A DNA stretch of 64,000 nucleotides from Lacisediminihabitans changchengi (lineage in GTDB: Bacteria > Actinomycetota > Actinomycetes > Actinomycetales > Microbacteriaceae): the NCBI RefSeq assembly GCF_016634425.1, contig NZ_JAEPES010000001.1, positions 558,001 through 622,000 on the forward strand. Reading direction: 5' to 3'. This document shows positions 40,512 to 49,462 of this stretch, piece after piece. The notes under the pieces were generated by a model. The model made no database searches. It saw only the letters and a list, made by a program, of their open reading frames with translations, and was not told where the DNA came from. The translations under genes and the position numbers were made by a program. Within the stretch, counting starts at the first letter, position 1; every line of letters begins with the position of its first letter.

Positions 40512-40923
40512 TTCTGTGTTCCTCTCGGGTAAGGAACTACTCGTGTCGGGTGCACGAGCGGATGTCGCTGTCCGCATTTCGGGGGACTGCGGTGGCGACT
40601 CATCGAAACTAGCAGCGGCACATTCTCGAACTCAACTCGTCGATGGCCCCAGTTCGGGGGTGTGGTCGGATGTTTTCAATAGTGAACTAATCATCCGGCG
40701 GTGGAATCGGCGACAAACTCGGGGGCGGGCGACGATATCCGCAGTTTCAGCGACGATATCCACCACCGATTGGCCGCGAAAGCAGCAATTCGCCGTCGGA
40801 CGCTGAGGTGAGAGAGTTCTCATCGATGCCTCCCGGGGCTCTCATGTACGCAGAAGACCGTTGTACTGTGACCAAATGGTCGCCAAAGAAAGTGGGCCGC
40901 AGCCCGCGAAAGAGGCAACGATC
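40512..40923. other. Regulatory spacer between divergent small genes
   Basis: About 410 bases without a supported gene. The right part contains the TGAGA/TCTCA and CTCTCAT sites (40809-40845). The left part is comparatively AT-rich around 40670-40700 and may hold promoters for both directions. Confidence 0.5.
40809..40845. promoter_or_regulatory. Putative response-regulator sites upstream of the secreted protein gene
   Basis: TGAGAGAGTTCTCA (40809-40822) and the direct pair TCTCAT at 40818-40823 and 40840-40845, 22 bp (two helix turns) apart. The same CTCTCAT unit occurs next to the nearby two-component genes (43569-43575 and 43616-43622). Confidence 0.5.
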
Positions 40924-41334
40924 ATGCGTACTCGAGCGAAATTCATTATTACCGGTGTCGCCACCCTCGCGATTCTGAGCATCGGCACCGCCGGAGCGGT
41001 CGCCGCGACCAGTTCGCTCGGGGTCACAGATCAGACCGGCCGGGTGCAGCAGATCGATTCGGTGACGACGGGGAGCGACGACAGCACTGCCGCCCCGACG
41101 CCGTCGCCATCGACCAGCACCGACCCGAGCGGCACTTCCACGGTGGCGCCCGCCTCACCGGTCTACATCGACGACGATGGCGGCGATCGGCCCGACGGCG
41201 TCTCCGACGATGGCCCCACCCACGACGTGAACGACGACCACGGCGGCACCAGCGGCAGTGGCTTGGATGACAGTGGCTCGAATGACAGCGGCTCCGGTCA
41301 CGGCGGCAGCAGCGGCCACGGCAGCGACGACTAA
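40924..41334 (+). CDS. Secreted Asp/Ser/Gly-rich low-complexity protein
   Basis: 136 aa from the ATG at 40924, preceded by AGAGG. A signal peptide (MRTRAKF, hydrophobic FIITGVATLAILSIG, cleavage near AVAAT) leads into a Thr/Pro/Ser linker and then a highly acidic Asp/Gly/Ser/His-rich tail (SGHGSDD at the end), typical of disordered wall or calcium-binding proteins. It stands next to, and convergent with, a two-component system, and shares CTCTCAT sites with it, so it may be a target or a sensed accessory protein. Confidence 0.75.
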   Translation: MRTRAKFIITGVATLAILSIGTAGAVAATSSLGVTDQTGRVQQIDSVTTGSDDSTAAPTPSPSTSTDPSGTSTVAPASPVYIDDDGGDRPDGVSDDGPTHDVNDDHGGTSGSGLDDSGSNDSGSGHGGSSGHGSDD

Positions 41335-41355
41335 GCCGCACCCGGAGCACCGCAG

Positions 41356-41404
41356 CCCTTCGACGAGCTCAGGGACCGTACGGTCCCTGAGTTTGTTCGA
41401 AGGG
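41356..41404. terminator. Convergent hairpin built from a dispersed repeat
   Basis: CCCTTCGACGAGCTCAGGG... (41356-41378) pairs with 41381-41404, and a further half copy follows at 41411-41420. It lies between the secreted-protein gene and the response-regulator gene, which face each other. It belongs to the same repeat family as 33605-33627. Confidence 0.65.
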
Positions 41405-41456
41405 CGGGCCTGTCGAAGGGCCAGCTCGTCGAGCGGCCGACGCATCGAAGACGGCG

Positions 41457-42113
41457 TCAGCGCAGCCGATAGCCCATCCCGCGCACCGTCTCGATTCGAT
41501 CGGCGCCGAACTTGCCGCGCAGGTAGCGCACATACACATCCACCACGTTCGAGCCGGGATCGAAGTCGAAGCCCCAGACTCGGCTGAGCAGTTGCTCGCG
41601 GCTCAGCACCTGATCGGGATGTCGCAGAAATTCTTCGGCCAGCCCGAATTCCCGGGCAGATAAGTCCACCTGCGCTCCGTCTACGGTCGCCCGCCGAGTG
41701 CGGGTGTCAAGACTGAGCCCGTCGTGGCTGAGCGTGGCATCACCCACGTGGCTGGCATCCCGTAGTCGCAGACGAATCCGTGCGAGCAGTTCGTCGAATC
41801 CGAACGGTTTGGCCATGTAGTCGTTGGCGCCGCCTTCGAGGCCCGCCACGGTATCCGCCCGGGAATCGCGCGCGGTCAGGATGATCACGGGCAGCGTGGA
41901 GCCGGATGCCCGCAGCCGTCGCAGCGCGTCGAAGCCATCGATGTCGGGCAACCCGATGTCGAGAACCATCAGATCGAACGAGCCGGTGCTGGCGAAGTCC
42001 ACCGCATCGAGCCCGGTCGCCACGACGCGAGTGCTGAAGCCCGCCGCGCGCAGGCCCTTCTCCACGAACGAGGAGATGCGTTCCTCGTCCTCCACGATCA
42101 GGATTCCGCTCAT
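41457..42113 (-). CDS. OmpR-family response regulator
   Basis: 218 aa. The receiver domain begins ILIVEDEERISSFVEKGL, with the phosphorylated Asp in LMVLDIGLPD (residue ~52), Thr in ILTARD and Lys in YMAKPFG. The C-terminal winged helix ends with VDVYVRYLRGKFG and RGMGYRLR. The histidine kinase gene overlaps its start as ATGA, so both form a two-component system. The CTCTCAT repeats nearby are candidate binding sites. Confidence 0.94.
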   Translation of the reverse strand: MSGILIVEDEERISSFVEKGLRAAGFSTRVVATGLDAVDFASTGSFDLMVLDIGLPDIDGFDALRRLRASGSTLPVIILTARDSRADTVAGLEGGANDYMAKPFGFDELLARIRLRLRDASHVGDATLSHDGLSLDTRTRRATVDGAQVDLSAREFGLAEEFLRHPDQVLSREQLLSRVWGFDFDPGSNVVDVYVRYLRGKFGADRIETVRGMGYRLR

Positions 42114-43567
42114 GGTCGCCCCTCCGATATCGGCAGTACCAGGGTGAACGTAGACCCGACCCCCGGTGCGCTGTCGAGCAATACGGTACCGCCGTGAGCC
42201 CGCGCAATCGCGGCGACGATCGCGAGCCCGAGGCCTGAGCCCGTCTCACCACGCCCGCGCTGCTGCGCGGTGCCGCGGCGGAAACGCTCGAAGATTCGCC
42301 CGTGCGCCTCGCTCGGGATGCCCGGGCCGACATCCCTGACCCAGAGCAGAAGGGAGTCTCCCGACACCCGGCTTCCCAGCTCGACCCGCGTTCCGGGGGT
42401 GGCATAGCGATCGGCGTTGGACGCCAGCTGCAGCCATGCCTGGGTGATGCTGTCCGCATCGAGTCCGGCCACGGCCTCTGCGGTTTCGGTCAGTGACCAC
42501 GAGCGGCCGTCACGAGCGCCGTCGAGAGCGGACACCTTGGCGTACACGCTCTCGGTGAGGGAGGCGACATCCGTCGGCGCGATATCGACCGCGGTGTCGC
42601 GCGTCGCACGGGCGAGCAGGGCGATGTCGGCGACCAGACCCCGCATGCGATCGACCTCGTCGAGGGTGAGGTCGCGCGTCGCGCGTACCTGTTCGGCGTC
42701 GACCGCGTCGAGCAGCTCGAGGTGGCCGCGCACGATGGTGAGAGGCGTGCGCAGCTCGTGCCCGACGTCGTCGAGCAGGCGCCGCTGCCCGACGATGGCG
42801 TGCTGCATCCGATCGAGCATGGCATTGACGGTGCGGGTGAGTTCGGACACATCGTCGTGCCCCGACAGCGGGATTCGCTCGTCGAGGTCGGTCGCGGTGA
42901 TCCGCTCGGCGGTCTCCCGCAGCACTCGCAGCGGACGGAGCAGCCGACCCGCCACGAACCAGCCCACGATCGCCACGACGATGAGGGCGCCGAGCGACAC
43001 CAGCGCGAAAGTGGCCGAGGCCTCGGCGATCGGGGCCAGCTCGGCGTCGATGCTGAACGCGGCGACGTAGAGCCCCGTGGCGCTGTCGCCAGCCGCGCTC
43101 ACCGGCACGGCGATGTAGCGCAGCGCGCCCTGATCGGTGATGGTGGTGCCGATCACCACACGACCTTTCGTCGTCTCGCGGTTCACTCGATCGATGAGAG
43201 CGGTGTCTTTCTCCAGCGACAGCCCGACCTCGCTCCCCGGGATGACTGCGGCGCGCCCGTCGACGATGCCGAGAATTCCCTCATTGGTATCGGGGGTGAT
43301 CTGCTGGATGGCGGCGCCGAGCAGGTCGCGCACGGTCGCGAAGTCGGTGCCGGTGGCGATCGAGCGCAGCCGGGAAGCGGTGTCGGTGAGGCGAGTGTCG
43401 ACCTGCGACAGCACCCGCTCGCGCTGCAGCAGAAACGAGGTGCCGCCAGCGACCGCCATGCCGAGGGCGGTGACCACGAGGATGACGGCCAAAATGCGCA
43501 CACGTACCGGCACGGTGATTCTGCGCACAGAATTTTTCGGCCCCGTCGATCCCTCTCTGGAGCGCAT
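42110..43567 (-). CDS. Sensor histidine kinase
   Basis: About 485 aa from the ATG at 43567; a TTG at 43588 is possible. The order is: membrane helix 1 (ILAVILVVTALGMAVAGG), an extracytoplasmic sensor part of ~125 residues with no known domain, helix 2 (FALVSLGALIVVAIVGWFV), a HAMP domain (LLRPLRVLRETAERI), the dimer box HELRTPLTIVRGHLELL with the phosphorylated His, and an ATPase domain with NADRYATPG and GSGLGLAIVAAIARAHGG. It phosphorylates the partner encoded by the overlapping gene. The signal is unknown. Confidence 0.93.
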   Translation of the reverse strand: MRSREGSTGPKNSVRRITVPVRVRILAVILVVTALGMAVAGGTSFLLQRERVLSQVDTRLTDTASRLRSIATGTDFATVRDLLGAAIQQITPDTNEGILGIVDGRAAVIPGSEVGLSLEKDTALIDRVNRETTKGRVVIGTTITDQGALRYIAVPVSAAGDSATGLYVAAFSIDAELAPIAEASATFALVSLGALIVVAIVGWFVAGRLLRPLRVLRETAERITATDLDERIPLSGHDDVSELTRTVNAMLDRMQHAIVGQRRLLDDVGHELRTPLTIVRGHLELLDAVDAEQVRATRDLTLDEVDRMRGLVADIALLARATRDTAVDIAPTDVASLTESVYAKVSALDGARDGRSWSLTETAEAVAGLDADSITQAWLQLASNADRYATPGTRVELGSRVSGDSLLLWVRDVGPGIPSEAHGRIFERFRRGTAQQRGRGETGSGLGLAIVAAIARAHGGTVLLDSAPGVGSTFTLVLPISEGRP

Positions 43568-43568
43568 G

Positions 43569-43623
43569 CTCTCATTATGGGTTGGCAACGCCGCGATCGT
43601 CGGCAGATGAGAGGGCTCTCATC
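43569..43623. promoter_or_regulatory. CTCTCAT sites between the kinase and hydrolase genes
   Basis: CTCTCAT at 43569-43575 and a perfect palindrome GATGAGAG-GG-CTCTCATC at 43606-43623, in the divergent region of the kinase gene and the dienelactone hydrolase gene. Same unit as at 40839-40845. Confidence 0.5.
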
Positions 43624-43651
43624 CGTTCCGCCGCTCATCCATTTCACCGCT

Positions 43652-43657
43652 TAGGCT
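43652..43657 (+). promoter_or_regulatory. -10 box, leaderless start
   Basis: TAGGCT, six bases, then the ATG at 43664. The palindrome at 43606-43623 would lie just upstream of the -35 region. Confidence 0.45.
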
Positions 43658-43663
43658 GCCGAC

Positions 43664-44392
43664 ATGGATCTCGAGGATGTCGCCGTCAGTCCGTTGCTCG
43701 ACGGGGCCAGCCCGGCGCTCGCCGGAGTGCTCTGTGTGCCAGACGGCGCCGGACCGTGGCCGGCCGTGGTGATCGTGCACGAAGCGTTCGGGGTCACCGA
43801 GGTGATGCGTCGCCAGGTGCAGCGGATGGCCGCGGCCGGCTATCTCGTGCTGATGCCCGACCTGTTCACGGCGGGCGGCGCACGCAGGTGCCTCACCGCG
43901 ACGTTCCGGGCGATGGCCAGCGGGCAGGGGCGGGCCTGGGTCGACATCGAGTCAGCCAGGCAGATGCTGATGGCGCGGGACGACTGCACCGGCCAGGTGG
44001 GGGTGCTCGGCTTCTGCATGGGCGGAGGCTTCGCGCTCGGCGCCGCCACCCGCGGCTTCGACGCCTCGTCGGTCAACTACGGACGCCTGCCGAAAGACAT
44101 GGACTCCGTGCTCGCCGGCGCCTGCCCGATCGTCGGGAGTTATGGTGCCCGCGACGGTTCGCTGAAGGGCGCGGCCGCGAAACTCGATACCGAGCTGACG
44201 AAGCTCGGGGTGGTGCACGACGTGAAGGAGTACCCGACCGCCGGCCATGCCTTCCTCAATGACGCGATGGAGGGCTCGAAGGCGACACAGTTTCTCCTCG
44301 GCCGCTTTCTCGGAATGGGGCCGAACCCCGAGGCCGCCGTAGACGCGTGGCAGCGCATCGACGGTTTTTTCGCCGAGCACCTGAGCACCTGA
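43664..44392 (+). CDS. Dienelactone hydrolase-family protein
   Basis: 242 aa. The DLH fold is shown by VVIVHEAFGVTEVMRRQ near residue 35-50, the nucleophile elbow GFCMGGGFAL with Cys as nucleophile, Asp in YGARDGSLKG and His in YPTAGHAFLN. Such proteins hydrolyse lactones or esters, and only some take part in aromatic degradation; no such genes are nearby. The palindrome at 43606-43623 suggests control by the adjacent two-component system. Its 3' end runs into a short GAGCACC repeat region. Confidence 0.9.
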   Translation: MDLEDVAVSPLLDGASPALAGVLCVPDGAGPWPAVVIVHEAFGVTEVMRRQVQRMAAAGYLVLMPDLFTAGGARRCLTATFRAMASGQGRAWVDIESARQMLMARDDCTGQVGVLGFCMGGGFALGAATRGFDASSVNYGRLPKDMDSVLAGACPIVGSYGARDGSLKGAAAKLDTELTKLGVVHDVKEYPTAGHAFLNDAMEGSKATQFLLGRFLGMGPNPEAAVDAWQRIDGFFAEHLST

Positions 44393-44421
44393 GCACCCCG
44401 AGCAGCCCGAGCACCTGAGCG

Positions 44422-46212
44422 CTAGAGCGACTTCTCTCGCGCCATCGCCGCCGCGATCGCATCGGCCGCCCGCACCAATGACAGGTGCGAGTATGCCTGC
44501 GGGGTGTTGCCGGCCTGACGTCCGACAGAGACGGCGTACTCCTCGCTGAGCAGGCCGACGTCGTTGGTGAAGGCGACGAGTCTGTCCATCAGCTGCCGGG
44601 CATCCTCGAGCCTGCCGCTGCGGGCGTACTGCTCGACCAGCCAGAACGAGCAGGCGAGAAACGGATGCTCGCCGGACGGCAACCCGTCCACTCCACTCTC
44701 GGTGAGGTAGCGCTTGAGTAGGCCGCCCTCCATCAACTCTGCTTCGATCGCGGCGACGGTGCCGAGCATCCGCGGGTCGTTCGAATCGATATAGCCGACC
44801 TGTGGCAGAAGCAGCAGCGACGCGTCGACGGCCGATCCACCGAAGAACTGCGTGTAGCTGTTCTTGGCGACGTCGAAGCCGCGACTCTCGATGTCGTCTC
44901 GCACTTCGTCGCGCATGCGCTCCCAGAGCTCGACGGGGCCGTCGAGACCGTACTCGCGCACCCCGTTGATGGCGCAGTCGAACGCCGTCCAGATCATCAC
45001 CTGGGAGTGGGTGAAGTGCCGCTTCTGGCCACGGATCTCCCAGAGACCGTTGTCGGGCTTGCGCCAGTTCTTTTCGACGAACGACATGAGGGCGCGCTGT
45101 AGCGGCCAGGAGGACTCGGTCTCTTTGATGCCGCGATCACGGGCGCCGCGCAGGGCGAACATCACCTCGCCGAAGATATCGCCCTGGTACTGCCGCCAGG
45201 CATCGTTGCCCACCCGCACCGGAGCCGCGCCGTGGTATCCGGGCAGGCTGTCGATCTCGCGTTCGGTGAGACGGCGTTCGCCGGAGAGCCCGTACATGAT
45301 CTGGATGTCCGCGGGGTCGCCGGCTACCGCCCGTAACAACCATCTCCGCCAGGCGTCGGCCTCGGCGGCATAGCCGTGCTCCATGAGCACGCCGAGCGTG
45401 AGAGACGCATCGCGCAGCCACACGTAGCGGTAGTCCCAGTTACGCTCGCCGCCGAACTGCTCCGGCAGGCTGGTCGTCGCCGCGGCGACGATGCCGCCGG
45501 TGTCTTCGTGCGTGAGTGCGCGCAGCACCAACAGTGAACGGTGAACCTGCTCGCGATAGACCGGTGACGCCGTGCTCATCGAGGCCCAATCCCGCCACCA
45601 CTTCTTGGTGTAGCGCAGCCGCCGCTGCACGTCGAGTGGCTTGGGGATGTCGCGGTGCGCGGGGAACCAGGTGAGGGTCATGTCGACGACGTCACCCTCG
45701 TTCACGGTGAGTTCGGAACGATGGCTGTGGTCTCTCGCCGTGAATTCCGCGCCGCGGACGACCACGGCATCCGGACCGGCGACCGCGACCAGAGCGGGCC
45801 CATGCTCGTCGGGTATCTGCCGCATCCACGGGATGGCGTTGGCATAGTCGAATCGCACCCGTAGCTCCTGGGCCATCACCACGCTGCCCCGGATGCCGCG
45901 GATGCGACGCACCAGGTCGGCGCGCCGGTCGCCGATCGGCATGAAGTCGACGACCTCCACCTCGCCATCGTCGGTGACCCATCTGGTCACGAGCACGAAC
46001 GTGTCCTCGATGTAGGCGCGGCTCGTCTCGAGCACTGTTCCCTGCGGGGCGAGTCGCCAATGCCCGTGATCCTCGGTGCCGAGGAGAGAGCCGAACGTCG
46101 ATGCAGAATCGAACCGCGGCAAACAGAGCCAATCGATGCAGCCGTCGCGCCCGATCAGCGCAGCCGTATGGAGGTCTCCCACCATCGCGTAGTCCTCAAT
46201 GCGCAACGCCAT
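44422..46212 (-). CDS. Glycoside hydrolase family 15 protein (glucoamylase/trehalase-like)
   Basis: 596 aa from the ATG at 46212 (MALRIEDYAMVGDLHTAAL). No signal peptide, so it is cytoplasmic. The N-terminal beta domain has IGRDGCIDWLCLPRFDS; the (alpha/alpha)6 barrel has NWDYRYVWLRDAS, GDIFGEVMFALRG and the C-terminal EYAVSVGRQAGNTPQAYSHL. Actinobacterial members of this type include trehalases and glucoamylase-like enzymes; the substrate cannot be fixed here. It is divergent from a glucose-6-phosphate dehydrogenase gene, with 32 bases between starts. Confidence 0.9.
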   Translation of the reverse strand: MALRIEDYAMVGDLHTAALIGRDGCIDWLCLPRFDSASTFGSLLGTEDHGHWRLAPQGTVLETSRAYIEDTFVLVTRWVTDDGEVEVVDFMPIGDRRADLVRRIRGIRGSVVMAQELRVRFDYANAIPWMRQIPDEHGPALVAVAGPDAVVVRGAEFTARDHSHRSELTVNEGDVVDMTLTWFPAHRDIPKPLDVQRRLRYTKKWWRDWASMSTASPVYREQVHRSLLVLRALTHEDTGGIVAAATTSLPEQFGGERNWDYRYVWLRDASLTLGVLMEHGYAAEADAWRRWLLRAVAGDPADIQIMYGLSGERRLTEREIDSLPGYHGAAPVRVGNDAWRQYQGDIFGEVMFALRGARDRGIKETESSWPLQRALMSFVEKNWRKPDNGLWEIRGQKRHFTHSQVMIWTAFDCAINGVREYGLDGPVELWERMRDEVRDDIESRGFDVAKNSYTQFFGGSAVDASLLLLPQVGYIDSNDPRMLGTVAAIEAELMEGGLLKRYLTESGVDGLPSGEHPFLACSFWLVEQYARSGRLEDARQLMDRLVAFTNDVGLLSEEYAVSVGRQAGNTPQAYSHLSLVRAADAIAAAMAREKSL

Positions 46213-46232
46213 GCTCGCCAGTCTTGCAGAGG

Positions 46233-46238
46233 TAGCCT
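46233..46238 (+). promoter_or_regulatory. -10 box of the glucose-6-phosphate dehydrogenase gene
   Basis: TAGCCT, six bases, then the ATG at 46245. The whole divergent spacer has only 32 bases, so the -35 region lies inside the GH15 gene start. Confidence 0.45.
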
Positions 46239-46244
46239 GAGCGC

Positions 46245-47627
46245 ATGAGTCACGGCATAGGAACACTCATCATCCTCGGTGCCGGTGGAGACCTCACCGC
46301 TCGCCTGCTGCTGCCCGGCCTCGGCCAATGGTTACAGAGTTCGCGGGGTCACAACGTCGAGCTCCTCGGCGTCGGGTACGACCCGATGACGGATGCCGAC
46401 TGGCGCGCCAGAGTGACCGCCGCGTTTGCTGCGGGGGGAGCATCCGCTGCCGTGTGCACCAAGCTCGCCGCGCGGACGCGCTATCTGCAGGCCGACGTGA
46501 CCCTGCCCGATGACCTGGAACGCGTTCTCGGCGAGGCCGAGGGCACGCCGGCGCTGTACTTCGCGCTGCCGCCCAAGGTCACCATCGCCGCCTGTGCCGC
46601 CCTCGGCAAGATCGAGATCCCCGAGGGTCTCGTGTTGGCGCTGGAGAAGCCCTTCGGAACCGATCTGCGCAGCGCCAAGACGCTCAACCGGCAGCTGCTT
46701 AAGCTCGTGCCGGAGAGCCAGATCCACCGGGTCGACCACTTTCTCGGCAAATCGACGGTGCTCAACATCCTGGGGCTGCGGTTCGCCAACCGCATCTTCG
46801 AACCGATCTGGCGCGCCGACCATATCGAGAGCGTCGAGATCGTCTTCGACGAGACGCTCGCGCTGGAGGGCCGAGCCGGCTATTACGACAAGGCCGGGGC
46901 GCTGGTCGACATGATCCAGAGCCACCTGCTGCTGGTCATGGCCGTGGTGGCGATGGAACCGCCGTCGAGTGTCGAGGCGGACGACCTGCGCGGGGCCATG
47001 ACGCAGGCTCTGCGCGGCGCCCGGGTCTGGAAGGGCGACGCTGTCACGGGCGCTCGCCGCGCCCGCTACCGGGCCGGAACGATCGACGGCCGAACCCTGC
47101 CGGCCTATGCCGACGAGAAGGGGGTCGACCCGAAGTCGGAGACCGAGACCCTGGCCGAGGTCATGATCGCAATCGACAACTGGCGCTGGGCCGGAGTGCC
47201 CTTCGTTCTGCGCTCGGGTAAGGCGTTGGCCACCCGTCGCCAGGAGATCGTCATCACCTTCCGGCCGGTGCCGCATCGCCCGGACGGTCTCACCGGAGAC
47301 CCGGGCCCCGCCCGACTGCGCATCAGCCTGAGCCCAGACACGATCAGCCTCGACCTGAACATCAACGGCGAGGGCGACCCGTTCAGCATCGGCCGGGTCA
47401 GCTTCGACGCGGACTTCGCTGGGGGAGACCTTGGGCCGTACGGTGAGGTGCTCAATGGCATCCTCACCGACGATTCGACCCTGTCGGTCGGCGCAGAGGA
47501 GGTCGAGGAGTGCTGGCGAATCGTCGGGTCGGTGCTGTCGGCGTGGCGTCGGGATGCCGTGCCGATCCAGACCTACGCGGCAGGATCGGCCGGTCCGAGC
47601 GCATGGAAGCGCCCGCTCTGGAAGTGA
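46245..47627 (+). CDS. zwf: Glucose-6-phosphate dehydrogenase
   Basis: 460 aa. It oxidises glucose 6-phosphate to 6-phosphogluconolactone with NADP, feeding the pentose phosphate pathway. The nucleotide site is LGAGGDLTARLLLPGL (GAxGDL type), the active-site motif is HRVDHFLGKSTVLNIL (canonical DHYLGK), and KPFGTDL with the catalytic Lys is present. FSIGRVSFDADFAGG is atypical, so it may be a second, divergent form; the usual zwf-opcA operon neighbours are missing. Product of the adjacent GH15 enzyme (glucose) could feed it. Confidence 0.88.
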   Translation: MSHGIGTLIILGAGGDLTARLLLPGLGQWLQSSRGHNVELLGVGYDPMTDADWRARVTAAFAAGGASAAVCTKLAARTRYLQADVTLPDDLERVLGEAEGTPALYFALPPKVTIAACAALGKIEIPEGLVLALEKPFGTDLRSAKTLNRQLLKLVPESQIHRVDHFLGKSTVLNILGLRFANRIFEPIWRADHIESVEIVFDETLALEGRAGYYDKAGALVDMIQSHLLLVMAVVAMEPPSSVEADDLRGAMTQALRGARVWKGDAVTGARRARYRAGTIDGRTLPAYADEKGVDPKSETETLAEVMIAIDNWRWAGVPFVLRSGKALATRRQEIVITFRPVPHRPDGLTGDPGPARLRISLSPDTISLDLNINGEGDPFSIGRVSFDADFAGGDLGPYGEVLNGILTDDSTLSVGAEEVEECWRIVGSVLSAWRRDAVPIQTYAAGSAGPSAWKRPLWK

Positions 47628-47634
47628 TCGGGCC

Positions 47635-48678
47635 CTAGCGTGTGCCCTCTTCGCCGAGAAGTTCTCTGGCGAGCCCTGCACCATCCGGCGAGTAGACCCA
47701 GCGCACCACGCCGGTGCGCTGTTCGGCCTTGCTTCGCCCACCGGCGAGTACCGCCTCGCTGTTCGACAGCTGACGGATGGCGATCGCCTCGACGTTCTGC
47801 TCGTGCTCGGCCTGGAACTCGCCGTAGATCTCCTCGTCGTGCTGTCCGTCGTCGCCGACCAGCATCCACTTGATGTCGGGAAACTCGTCGGCGAGGCGGC
47901 GCAGGCTCTCGGTCTTGTGCTGCCGTCCGCTGCGGAACCACCGGTCGTGCGTCGGCCCCCAGTCGGTGAGCAGCAGGGGGCCGGCCGGGTAAAGGTTGCG
48001 GGAGAGGAAGCGCGTGAGCGTCGGCGCGACGTTCCAGGCTCCGGTCGACAGGTAGATCACCGGGGAACCGGGATGCTCGCGGCGCAGCCTGTCGTAGAGC
48101 ACTGCCATCCCCGGCACCGGTCGGCGCGCGTGCTCATCCAGCACGAAGGTGTTCCAGGCTGCGAGGAAGGGCCGGGGCAGGGCCGTCACCATGACCGTGT
48201 CGTCGATGTCAGAGATGATGCCGACGCGCGATGCCGGGTCGACGATGAAGACCGGCGCCTCGACGGTCTCCGAGTCATCCGTCACGATGCTGATGGTGTG
48301 CCAACCCGGCTCAAGTTGAACGTCGACGACATGGTCGACGACCCCGCCGCGATCGGCGGTGACCCGAAACTCGCTGTCGCCGATGCGAACCGTGACGGCG
48401 ACGTCGTTCACCGGCACACTCGTGAAGCTGCGCCATCCTCGGATCTTCTTGTACTGCGCTCGCCCGTCAGACGAGGGGCGCGTCAGCAGCACCCGACACA
48501 GCACGCGTACCCACCCCGCGGCGCCGTAGCCGGTGTAGGGGATGACCGTGGGCACGTAGCCGCGACGGCGTGCGCGTTTCTCACGGAACGCGTGGGCGCG
48601 ATCTTCCCAGCGCGCCGCGAGATGCATTATCGGCTCGGCCGCCTGGGGCACGACGGAGTCTTTGCGGAACCAAGCCAT
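47635..48678 (-). CDS. App1-like phosphatase (DUF2183 family)
   Basis: 347 aa from the ATG at 48678 (MAWFRKDS). The catalytic domain has ISDIDDTVMVT (DxDxT motif), YLSTGAWN, the block RFLSRNLYPAGPLLLTDWGP and LVGDDGQHDEEIY, as in yeast App1, a Mg-dependent phosphatidate phosphatase, and bacterial relatives. An N-terminal beta-rich part (residues ~60-150) precedes it. A phospholipid phosphatase function is likely by family but not shown for bacterial members. It is convergent with zwf, seven bases apart. Confidence 0.87.
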   Translation of the reverse strand: MAWFRKDSVVPQAAEPIMHLAARWEDRAHAFREKRARRRGYVPTVIPYTGYGAAGWVRVLCRVLLTRPSSDGRAQYKKIRGWRSFTSVPVNDVAVTVRIGDSEFRVTADRGGVVDHVVDVQLEPGWHTISIVTDDSETVEAPVFIVDPASRVGIISDIDDTVMVTALPRPFLAAWNTFVLDEHARRPVPGMAVLYDRLRREHPGSPVIYLSTGAWNVAPTLTRFLSRNLYPAGPLLLTDWGPTHDRWFRSGRQHKTESLRRLADEFPDIKWMLVGDDGQHDEEIYGEFQAEHEQNVEAIAIRQLSNSEAVLAGGRSKAEQRTGVVRWVYSPDGAGLARELLGEEGTR

Positions 48679-48823
48679 TTGCCCAGTCTTCCATGCCGCG
48701 CCACGCGCAGACCGATGATCGTGGTTGTGGTCACATGCGAATAAGTTGTCAACCAAGAATTAATGTGATGCCCCCTCACCGGGGGCGCGGTAGGATTTCT
48801 CGTGATTGGAAAAGAGGTCTGCC

Positions 48824-49462
48824 TTGCCCGAACGCACTCTTGTCGCCGAAGTACCGGATGGCGTCGCCCTACTGCGTAACGAACCCGTACAGGCGCGCAG
48901 CACCGCGCGCCTCGCCACTCTGCTCGATGCTGCGGCCGCCGTCGTCGACGAGGTCGGGTACGAACGCCTCACCACAGCCATGGTCGCTGAGCGCGCCGGC
49001 GCCTCGATCGGCACCGTCTACCGCTACTTTCCGGATCGCGTCGTCGTGCTGCAGGGGCTCAGTGCCCGCTACCAGCAGCAGTTCGGCGAGCGGGCCGTCA
49101 CCATCGCGCAGGACCCGCGCTACAAGACCTGGCAGGATGCCGTCTCCGCGATCATCGACGCCGTCGCGTCCGATTTCCGACGCGAGCCCGGTTTTCGTTC
49201 TCTGCGCTTCGGCGACGTGCTCGACCTCGGACAGGCTCCCGGCAGCCGCTCCGGCGTGTCGTCGATCGCGGGTCAGATCGCGGCGGCGCTCACCGCGCGA
49301 TTCGACCTGAGCATCGACGATCTGCAGCATCGGCTGGATGTCGCGCTCACCATTGTGGACGCGCTGTTCTCCCGCTCGTTCGCCGAGAAGCGATCCGGTG
49401 ACTCGAAGTTCCTCTCCGAGGGCAAGGCGCTCGCACTCGACTATCTCGGTACCGCGGCCTGA
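48824..49462 (+). CDS. TetR-family regulator
   Basis: 212 aa from a TTG at 48824, which has AAAGAGG six bases before it (MPERTLVAEVPDG); an earlier TTG at 48806 has no ribosome site. HTH: TLLDAAAAVVDEVGYERLT and VAERAGASIGTVYRYFP. The C-terminal domain has no recognisable ligand signature. A GCCCCC/GGGGGC hairpin lies in front at 48770-48786 and TAGGAT at 48791-48796 could be the -10 box. The osmoprotectant operon follows 196 bases later in the same direction and is a possible target. Confidence 0.9.
   Translation: MPERTLVAEVPDGVALLRNEPVQARSTARLATLLDAAAAVVDEVGYERLTTAMVAERAGASIGTVYRYFPDRVVVLQGLSARYQQQFGERAVTIAQDPRYKTWQDAVSAIIDAVASDFRREPGFRSLRFGDVLDLGQAPGSRSGVSSIAGQIAAALTARFDLSIDDLQHRLDVALTIVDALFSRSFAEKRSGDSKFLSEGKALALDYLGTAA

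Noticed and set aside
40861..40923. N-terminal extension of the secreted acidic protein
   Set aside because: The extension lacks a signal-peptide form, while the ATG at 40924 has a ribosome site and begins a normal signal peptide.
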